A stretch of 28,562 nt of DNA from the NCBI GenBank assembly GCA_964410665.1, contig CAYPIE010000074.1, positions 1 through 28,562 of the forward strand, read 5' to 3'. The DNA comes from CAYPIE01 sp964410665. Its GTDB lineage: Bacteria; Planctomycetota; Planctomycetia; Gemmatales; Gemmataceae. Position numbers and translations under genes: made by a program. Under the pieces are notes generated by a model, which searched no databases, was not told the DNA's origin, and saw only the letters and a program-made list of their open reading frames with translations. Shown piece by piece: positions 27,001-28,562 of the stretch. Position 1 is the stretch's first letter, and each line of letters opens with the position of its first letter.

Positions 27001-28559
27001 GCTCGGGCACCGGGGACGATGCCACCGAACCATTTGCAGTAGGCGATGATGCCGCGGACTTTGTCTTAGGTGATAACGGGACCTACACTTTCGCGGAAGG
27101 TGACCTGGTGGAAATGAGCACCTCTGACCCTGACCGGCCTGGCCAAGATACCATCGTGACCGGCAACGGCCCCGACGTGGTCATGGCCGGCACCGGCGAC
27201 GACTTCGTCGACGCTGGCGGCAACGATCAGGTCAAGGACTATGTCATCGGCGACAACGGGCGCTTCACCTTCGAGGAAACCGCAGCCTTCGACGCCCGAG
27301 AAGCATCCGCGGTCCTGAGCTTCAACTTCTACAACGGCAACGACAGTGGTGCGGTGACCGGCATGGCGGGGGTCGTCTCGGCAGGGAACTGGAACAACCT
27401 CGCCGGTGGTGGCGGAGAAGTGTTCGGGAACCGTGGCGAGGAGCAACTCCTCTTCGACGATGGCCTAGTTGCTCCGGGGATCACCATCGAGTGGGGAGAC
27501 AACCTCGACTCGAACCCCGACGACGTTAGCACGGACAGCCATGGCGATATTGATCCGGATGACGATCAGGACCTGAGGCTGTTCGAAGGCTATCTGCACA
27601 CCGGCACCTCCAACACCCTAGGTGTCAACATCACTGGGTTGAGCCACCACTTCCAGACCTACGACGTCTACGTCTATCTGGATGCCGACGACCGCAAGAG
27701 CCGCCGCGACGTTTCCGTCCGGAGCATCTCCGACGGCAACACGACCTTCTACCTCGACGACCCCGATGGCAACACCTTCGTCGGTGAATACATCCTGGTC
27801 GAATCGGAGGACCCGACGGCACCGGCTCGTGGGAACTATGTCGTCTTCCGCGGAGTGAGTAGCGACACCTTCTCGCTCCGCATCGACAACGACACCACCA
27901 TCAACGGGAGCACCGCGAACCGGCCAGCCCTCTCCGCCATCCAGATCGTCGGCCAACGGCTGCCGATCGACCGCTTCGAGACCCTCGACCCGGCCGTCGG
28001 TGGCAACGACACCATCTCCACCGGCGGCGGCCCGGACGTCGTGTTCGGCGGCCAGGGGGCTGACGAGCTGAACACGTTCGGCCCAGTCATCTTCGGCGAA
28101 GTCGACGGCGACCTAGTGGTGGGTGACAACGCCCGCGCGACCATCATCCTCGGGGAGATCCGCGAAGTCGTCACTGCCCCGAGCGGGACGGCGAACAACG
28201 ACACCATCCTCACCGGCAACGGCGAAGACTCGGTCCTCGGCGGCGAGGGCGCTGACAACATCGACACCGGCGTCCAGGACGTGTTTGACTACGGCGATGT
28301 CGAGATCATCAGCCTCAACTTCAACAGCAACGTCTCCGAGGGCAGCATCGACGGGGTGGCCGGCGCGGTAGCCGCATCGGGCTGGGTTAATCTCGGCGAA
28401 CCGACCTCCGACGACGACGGCGACGACGATGATGATGACAGCCGTCCGGCCCAGACGGAGACGCTCGACAACGGTGTAACGGTCACCTGGGGTCGCCGCC
28501 TGGACTCCTCGAGTTCGCGGGCCGCCTGTCCGGCTGCCTCAGCACCACCCAGGAGTTGA
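12084..28559 (+). CDS. Giant secreted calcium-binding repeat protein (RTX/EF-hand mosaic), C-terminus probably frameshifted
   Basis: A continuous frame of 5,491 codons. GGAG (12074-12077) lies 6 nt before ATG 12084. The N-terminus has no classical signal peptide: an Arg-rich stretch (SRRRRHLQRLWGELLEDRCAPAL, residues about 17-39, quoted in parts) matches the LExR-type motif that opens many giant planctomycete and proteobacterial surface proteins. Next come an autotransporter-like strand region with 'GVLSPGNSPG' (about 45-205), six 300-residue modules with EF-hand inserts (about 208-2362), NTT/NTS beta modules (to about 3030), RTX repeats, 122-residue repeats, an alternating RTX array and jelly-roll-like domains. 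I count only about three cysteines. Composition is strongly Asp/Gly/Asn/Thr, as expected for a calcium-stabilised extracellular protein. Adhesin, sheath or matrix function is inferred. The final ~20 codons look out of frame, so the true end likely lies beyond the window. Confidence 0.9.
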   Translation: MAADHDHVDSLQDQNRSRRRRHLQRLWGELLEDRCAPALSAGIFDGPGDVIIGPDQTLGGNGTIEGDVITRGVLSPGNSPGIIDIMGDLTIDGTYDNPDVPADPDGVVLIEIGGTLPGPGDTNVDDGFDQINVTGTLDLQTGSTLEIRLINNFAPQLGQTFDIITYGNLAADSKFEVASGQFGFGDGSLFFEINQFSDKIQLEVKEAPGAGNILSTTPGINDVLGQYYSDYFAFDPTADSVEVVGNLSINQFVNLQGTFSIGAELVEDATVATGLPSNALNTLGLSSLGTLSGIDMAALTIGAANVNAFVGINGPYFLDDLNSDGQISWAFNSGTGNDSTRTLDEAATINGVSFAKGAILDPSTVFTLLQDEIVSVAGVQYGDIDRDDIVDANETGELESDDALGLVATNIDIGFTVMTPVADPDDSSPNNFEALEAAFLGGGRIPLFWSLKATADQFAFVGFDDVQLSADQIVVNVNDGIAWPGDLGPPVIDFTQLTGGALSVSTGMGSDQVDIDFDGNQRIGFSSDLVNVKLGEFVHVSGGVAFEKGPVTNVEVATGVPSDALDLLESLGNAIDSGLGTAIRSKSAGISNVEVATFQVGASNVNAFVGLGGPYFTDLDGDRKISWATPSGVSVTNNDGSAKATVPEGGVEYGDLNRNGKIEANETAELNEDAAGLAVENLDFGLALFEPTIGSLAQAIGVPESSLKGIIPSFTSLKATADQFGLVGIDNLQLSAQEILINYNDGEEWFGEVGPPVVDFANTPGFADERLALFDQDTDGKITVKDLRALTGQNAGTGPFASVYQAGTDENKVVSLDLVVSLLDANTGFDRSPITNRTVPADNGLNNGILEVEEVEAILSAANLAADLAKNADADADGQIDPLGFEVGTGGPPVYLDFDGNQRIGFSSDNITLQLDQFVYVTGSFAFEKGPVTNVNVATGIPSNAISLVEQLGNTISPGLGTAIAATGTTIPSVEVATFQIGASNVHAFVGVEGPFLENDLDQDNTPSWAFDTGNTNASRTLNEGTLTIDGLTYSSDSNNLLPANTIVTLGVDEIVTVGGVQYGDINNNDLVEGNESAETSEAALGLVLNNLDIGFVQMQPTIGSLAQAVGVSEDALKGVIPEFTALKATANSFYFVGWDEVELIAQNIVVNYNNGTEWFGAVGPPVVDFASSFPVMNGNPVGFPVMTGGAPVYIDFDGNQRIGFSSDRLTLRLSQFVYITGSFAFEKGPVLSVDVATGLPASLLATAEATLNSLVGNSFGTTLRSAATVLPNVEVATFQVGAANVNAFIGDGGPYWVDDLDGDTKISWALPDGGTFDETVMIGGQQYTAGSDTTGITLTAFDGSVLVSEPVLVDGVAYGDLDKDGVVDPDETAELNERAVGLAVENVDFGGVILEPTISSLAALFSVPENVIKKFSPKFSSLKATGDAVRLVGFDDEEFQLAAEGITINYNNGTEWPGGFGPPVVDFANTGAFVDELSRFAALLDTNNNGAITVGELKALASSSGCAILENAGVFSNSTPNDTVVSFDDIVAALDSNAALDRSGIVAILGGLNNSILEVPEAEALFDDASAVSGTDLDGDGRIEPLGIFADERAILFDTNSDGVVSLGELRGIASSAGLTALENAGLFANGAPDTDVLSLDQLAAAIDSLVFDRSMLDAVKSNGILEVDEAKFILTMANASLVDTADDDGDGKIDPPGFEVGTGTTTAPVYLNFDGNQRIGASVENAVLQISDFLHVRGTLAFEQGPVQTVAVTGGLLTDFTTAGANALLSSFGFDALPPEITDSLIGSFPAFGATTTEVSSITFGASNVNAFVGLDGPYWTDDLDNDSTPSWAFNTGNGNDAARTIDDGSVTLSNGMGGTTTFSKGDVLPENRVISLEVGDGTITVNGVTYGDIDGDGIVDANETAELSENAKGLVINDFDFGAAIFNPTNPLDFVKYTTLKASASQVGLVGIQDVTAEATNILVEVNLSSPSIYGLSLFPVIDFANTSQFASEQLAVFDTGNDGKITLGELASRSGAGSFPRLSGVLGSDTTTVTPEEFVRILDLNNDGVISVNEAGTLTGDASAVALLDVDNDDQIDPLGFEVPTGGTPLYLDYDTPIIRAQGIFDIAILDNLFLSGSVAFELGEVQDVTLTNDTTIEVSTLNIGAANVNAFVGDKGPYFRDLNANGEVDWSFKTGDDQSTEASRTLTSGAVEDADGNIFDAASGSVVLAPDTVYTPVDGQVVTVEGMNFGDLNSNGMTEDNETGELSETAIGFALTDLDIGLTVMAATSLDAIGVYLAGAASVESFGLVNVPFVDATGRFDIAINVGLGTEGVAVVDFKETFADVDVNGNGMIDPGDTDKDGDGLVDTGFAINSGNPQSPIILDFDQFLINFALGGRLSVYDDRDTTVGDEVLRLNGLALLEVNTSGLGLFVAAGLEIGPDIGSDASGKLLDVNALGGLVINANGVAADIDVSLAIGGAISDVFSADARARLVFNTSGTDQEITIPARYVEFLAGTTLSDSLIGEELTELGTVDLDALDSLTALGLDSRFSDGPDGSKIFTISGTPPTLNDLFPGETVANTILFQNSGPYFALAIDGDLTVFDQWTLAGKFGLIIADPGLQVTADAILDLDPLGSLSARGNLLIDNRGVAAEIGLSGQLGSSAIGFTLGASGFLQINTRSTAVTFTSEIPPNFIGVAVSGMFDVLGFAKGDATAAVTFGDGSFQLIVDGGLDIGGGFDVDFLAYVGVFNDGFVLDAAVSVDLDLLSVFEFDVAGRLQINTTGSAISTYRGATIDSNGNITGFGDIQIVDADGNASSILANSFLLDLDGTVNVLGLITLNGNLEVVVADSGTDDSSSPFWSVQAGLGVSLLGGAIGGSASGYIDSTGTFLLNLAVNIDFTIAGSGIVGGIEIVTFLDPTEKLDFSDNNLIPANTRSPFKRTEYQAGGSARRDFGFFLGGNVQAEIVNVNVGGVDVSTTVNGDLGQTVPVRLTVRGTGTIFRVVEKVATFFRRLFTRKEEPVELSVTLTLFNITLPGSISTTPLPPPQLATANGGVLTLNVGALANNRNFSNTTTSEDYTITVDNAGNVTVSAFGFRVTETFTGITEIRGDFGSDADFLRLFNEKVGLIVNITGGSEEDVLEFFDQNGGNMTVTASGNAGDDSLFYTGSGSATFNGNAGNDSLAIGGNASASSVMRGGENNDELSNFTTNGANIAQFGDGGNDTLIGGTGNDSSLFGGAGNDSLFGGLGADVLNGGADNDILEFNASDIAAGESAIGGSGDDELRVAGEAAADNFQIAESGGVVTVTLTGVGDVTLNGVEGIVLSTNEGADIVSISGQLQNGGVTSPNAVAIDTGDDTDADVVNLTLSSSADTLNLAPAQVGTENALRVTYNYTIGLTGVTSADTFNLMAGAGNDNITIGSDGTETGIGINPGVNGLSPVIHLDGEGGSDTFFVDDAADTSTNSGTLTSNSITGLGIVTSVGYTGFEIVDIDLGSNSDNLTVVSTHTGTTTIDANNGTDTVNVRSIAGSTTVNTNAGNDTVNVGSTAPTPGGDTDGIVALLIINGNGGGNDILNVDDSGDSTADLTGNLTSTSISGIFGAGGSITYGTLEVVNIDLGTGGDVFTVVSTLATVTTTIDANGGADILNVQSISGATTVNTNADGDTVNVGSTAPTPGGDVNGIAALLTINGGNGTTDVLNVDDSGDTVANTGTLTSTTIDGIFGSGSIVYGTLETINISLGSDADVFNVLSTHTDTTNLNGNAGQDVFNIQAIAGATTVNGDADSDTFNVGSTAPATGSNADGINALLTINGNEPSSNSDFLNVDDSGDTTADVGMLTTTTITGIFGTNGSVTYGTLETVNIDLGLGADSFTVASTHAGDTTIDALGGTDTVDVEAISGPTSVTGGAGVDLIRVNNAFVAAESNGLGATLALDGQEGGDNYVVNIFGNGGSLVTVYDTGTAGTDNLTINGTDEIDQFLLRASANSFPTGVAFVAALHDAIVERVNYNENLEQLLLEAAGGNDAITLDDNRALTTIRGGAGEDTFQVGQIFQTLRDANAKVAAKDVFETQSTTRGFLSNGVSQPTLLEGGSENDTFIVFRNTAQLDLKGDGGNDLFTIRSFAEEGSVASTVALGEGADQVDYVSNAPVDVNGGDGNDTLRIIGTEFADNYLVTATSVQGAGRTITYSEIEFVEIDGAEGDDRFFIFSTPAGVTTKLFGGLGNDRFFIGGDSEQVVGDNDTTIAPTEGPHELTGIQGLLEIDGGAGEGSASGLGDPVLLPGETNQADPLGQVVEYIGTGEGSASDTMTVLTEDLQAFVGQDNDVTSLVGRTLVITDGPGVSRFWLITAVSVDGDNTILTLQNPAVPAPEWGLPDNTSGFAISNLSNTFFVDETQVIDQVIVFNDGSTTADDGTLTSNSITGLGMLGGINYANFELMRVLLGTGDDTFLISGTADGMIAAVHGGGGNDYITITDRGDAPLVIYGDTSKDRSQYASVAGTVAPGLANGFENDGNDTIDASGSPEAVIIYTGLGDDTISGSQAGDHLAGGEGDDNIHGGAGADHIYGDSHFNVALFLAAQDQLSPFDPAVSEELAKINAVFTVPFDGPGGADVISGDAGADIILGDHGIISQVPGTRRLSTTGNVTQVETTNALEGAGDTIDGNGDSDLIFGGVGNDTINAGTDNSPDTVVGDHGVAKYTGTVLVELSTTSTDSDGDDEITTGNGPDTVIGGTGNDSINAAGTDAAADLIVGDNGMIARSDSGETASVMSTEPTATGNDTIMTGDGPDTVIGGSGNDSITSTVENAQNDADLVIGDNGKIVFNAPDQLGTVTTELSQTGESTTDAGDDHITTGNGPDTVIGGTGNDQIDAAGSDAAGDLVIGDNGVANYTDGQLVNLMSSDPTATGNDTILTGNGPDTVIGGSGNDSIATGGDDEAEDVVVGDNGKIVRSANGLLQSVTSQKSVTGEAADDAGNDTITTGNGTDYVIGGGANDLVVSSGTGDDATEPFAVGDDAADFVLGDNGTYTFAEGDLVEMSTSDPDRPGQDTIVTGNGPDVVMAGTGDDFVDAGGNDQVKDYVIGDNGRFTFEETAAFDAREASAVLSFNFYNGNDSGAVTGMAGVVSAGNWNNLAGGGGEVFGNRGEEQLLFDDGLVAPGITIEWGDNLDSNPDDVSTDSHGDIDPDDDQDLRLFEGYLHTGTSNTLGVNITGLSHHFQTYDVYVYLDADDRKSRRDVSVRSISDGNTTFYLDDPDGNTFVGEYILVESEDPTAPARGNYVVFRGVSSDTFSLRIDNDTTINGSTANRPALSAIQIVGQRLPIDRFETLDPAVGGNDTISTGGGPDVVFGGQGADELNTFGPVIFGEVDGDLVVGDNARATIILGEIREVVTAPSGTANNDTILTGNGEDSVLGGEGADNIDTGVQDVFDYGDVEIISLNFNSNVSEGSIDGVAGAVAASGWVNLGEPTSDDDGDDDDDDSRPAQTETLDNGVTVTWGRRLDSSSSRAACPAASAPPRS
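14367..14750 (+). repeat. EF-hand/dockerin-like insert after module 2
   Basis: The insert starts at 'FADERLALFDQDTDGKITV' (calcium loop DQDTDGKITVKD, codons at about 14406-14441) and ends with a second loop, 'DADADGQIDPLGFE' (about 14701-14742). Between them is 'NNGILEVEEVEAIL', a third EF-like element. The DxDxDGxIxxxE spacing is the canonical EF-hand/dockerin calcium loop. The insert is absent after modules 1 and 3. Confidence 0.75.
16488..17199 (+). repeat. Duplicated EF-hand/dockerin-like insert after module 4
   Basis: Two tandem copies of the insert found after module 2. Copy A carries 'LDTNNNGAITVGEL' (about 16537-16578) and 'DLDGDGRIEPLGIF'; copy B carries 'FDTNSDGVVSLGEL' (about 16876-16917) and 'DDDGDGKIDPPGFE' (about 17149-17190). 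Each also has 'VVSFDDIVAALDS'- or 'VLSLDQLAAAIDS'-type and 'ILEVxEAxxxxxxA' segments. This duplication explains why the interval between modules 4 and 5 is the longest (1575 nt). Confidence 0.75.
18042..18348 (+). repeat. EF-hand/dockerin-like insert after module 5
   Basis: Contains 'FDTGNDGKITLGEL' (about 18085-18126), 'LDLNNDGVISVNEA' (about 18220-18261) and 'LDVDNDDQIDPLGFE' (about 18297-18341). It is a shortened version of the inserts after modules 2 and 4, and ends with the same 'PLGFEVxTGG' linker that leads into the next module. Confidence 0.72.
19171..21200 (+). repeat. Repeated beta-rich 'NTS/NTT' modules
   Basis: A segment of about 670 residues different in character from its flanks: few Asp-rich loops, and many short alternating hydrophobic strands. 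A recurrent 'LxxNTSG/NTTG' motif appears as 'LLEVNTSG' (about 19302), 'RLVFNTSGTDQEITIP' (about 19510), 'FLQINTRSTAVTF' (about 20056) and 'RLQINTTGSAISTY' (about 20359). 'LGGxLVINxxGVAADI/VAAEI' (about 19409 and 19960) also repeats. A basic segment, 'VATFFRRLFTRKEEPVEL' (about 21052-21105), closes the region and is the only strongly positive stretch after the N-terminus. I do not recognise the fold; repeated amphipathic sheets are likely. Confidence 0.6.
21500..21840 (+). repeat. First RTX-like (hemolysin-type) calcium-binding repeat block
   Basis: Nonapeptide-like GGxGxDxL repeats: 'GNAGDDSLFYTGSGSATF', 'GNAGNDSLAIGG', 'GDGGNDTLIGGTGNDSSLFG', 'GGAGNDSLFGGLGADVLNGG' and 'GADNDIL'. These match the parallel beta-roll repeats (PF00353), which bind calcium between turns and fold outside the cell. 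The 'GGLGADVLNGGADNDIL' run is the most canonical. Confidence 0.88.
22340..23760 (+). repeat. Tandem ~121-124-residue repeats
   Basis: Four units each contain 'LNVDDSGD'-type, 'GTLTSTxIxGIFG', 'YGTLExVNIDLG', 'STHxxTTxIxxxxGxD' and 'TVNVGSTAPTPGGD'. The 'VGSTAP' anchor recurs at 22661, 23033 and 23396, giving periods of 372 and 363 nt (124 and 121 residues). The first unit (from about 22365) and the last (to about 23740) are more divergent, and a solitary relative occurs at about 25220-25390. The units alternate strand-turn segments and Asp/Gly turns, consistent with an extended beta solenoid. Confidence 0.8.
25380..27285 (+). repeat. Second RTX block with alternating ~60/68-residue units
   Basis: The block opens with canonical RTX repeats ('GLGDDTISGSQAGDHLAGG', 'GEGDDNIHGGAGADHIYGD') and continues as a regular array built on 'GNGPDTVIGGTGNDSI' and 'DLVIGDNG'. 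The 'GNGPDTV' anchor starts at 26178, 26361, 26568, 26748, 26949 and 27162, giving intervals of 183, 207, 180, 201 and 213 nt. Short and long units alternate: short ones carry 'SSDPTATGNDTILTG'-type and long ones 'TGESTTDAGDDHITTG'-type linkers. This implies duplication of a two-unit block of about 130 residues. Confidence 0.85.
27312..27965 (+). other. Jelly-roll-like beta domain in the giant protein, copy 1
   Basis: A non-RTX domain of about 218 residues: 'VLSFNFYNGNDSGAVTGMAG' at the start, 'WNNLAGGGG', 'GITIEWGDNLDSNPDD', 'LRLFEGYLHTG', 'YDVYVYLDADDRKSRRDVSV' and 'ALSAIQIVG' at the end. This pattern (N-terminal SxNF, central VTW, GYL, then YDVYVY and a terminal AIQI) is that of the carbohydrate-binding-like sandwich domains seen in planctomycete and verrucomicrobial secreted proteins. 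It sits between RTX repeats, which resume at about 28000. Confidence 0.6.
28305..28520 (+). other. Jelly-roll-like domain, copy 2, cut short
   Basis: A second copy starts with 'IISLNFNSNVSEGSIDGVAG', has 'SGWVNLGEP', then an acidic run (SDDDGDDDDDDSRP, 28409-28448), then 'GVTVTWGRRLDS', which aligns with 'GITIEWGDNLDS' of copy 1. After this point the similarity stops abruptly although about 150 residues of the domain are still expected. Confidence 0.55.
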
Positions 28560-28562
28560 CCA
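28497..28562 (+). other. Probable frame disruption at the end of the giant gene
   Basis: After 'RRLDS' the current frame gives low-complexity 'SSSRAACPAASAPPRS' and stops at TGA 28557-28559. Another frame over the same bases (GGA at 28502 onward) reads 'GLLEFAGRLSGCLSTTQELT' with GC-rich third positions and stays open to the window edge. The break may be a sequencing or assembly error at a contig end, a chimeric join, or a real mutation or insertion. Confidence 0.5.

Noticed and set aside
25380..27285. Regular repeats considered as a CRISPR array or DNA satellite
   Set aside because: The periodicity (180-213 nt) is in multiples of three and reflects protein repeats with synonymous variation; there are no short identical repeats with unique spacers.

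Overview
The window comes from a planctomycete, most likely a Gemmata-type (order Gemmatales) genome. Four things point there: a DUF1559 prepilin-like protein followed by a small lipoprotein, a TIGR02999-type ECF sigma factor placed directly before a membrane-anchored Ser/Thr kinase, a giant secreted calcium-binding repeat protein that opens with an 'LEDRCAPAL' motif instead of a classical signal peptide, and GC-rich coding sequence. The taxonomic call is inference from gene content, not from a marker gene.

Layout. 90-1379 is a PLP-dependent cysteine-desulfurase-like enzyme. 1664-2495 holds two short overlapping unknown reading frames, the first interrupted by a stop. 2626-3984 is a DUF2254 membrane protein. 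4148-5643 is a DUF1559 protein plus a lipoprotein, probably one transcription unit. 5835-6284 (minus) is an unknown but convincing gene. 6285-7920 is a gene-poor, relatively AT-rich stretch with open-frame remnants, a 100-N assembly gap and an inverted repeat. 7921-11031 is the ECF sigma factor and kinase pair. 11032-12083 is a long intergenic stretch with a hairpin terminator and palindromes. 12084-28559 (58% of the window) is a single reading frame of about 5,490 codons.

The giant protein is the main object of interest. It is a mosaic of at least five repeat classes in order: an autotransporter-like beta-strand N-terminus; six copies of a roughly 300-residue module with EF-hand/dockerin-like inserts between some copies; a region of repeated 'NTT/NTS' beta modules; RTX-like GGxGND calcium-binding repeats; 121-124-residue repeats; an RTX array whose units alternate between about 60 and 68 residues; and two jelly-roll-like domains. 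Almost cysteine-free and rich in Asp, Gly and Asn, it looks like a very large calcium-stabilised surface or extracellular protein (adhesin, sheath or matrix). Its reading frame appears to break in the last ~60 bases, so its true C-terminus is probably not in the window.

How the genes relate: the sigma factor/kinase pair is a plausible extracytoplasmic signalling unit, and the DUF1559/lipoprotein pair is a typical planctomycete envelope pair. Nothing in the sequence directly shows that the sigma factor controls the giant gene, although they are neighbours on the same strand.
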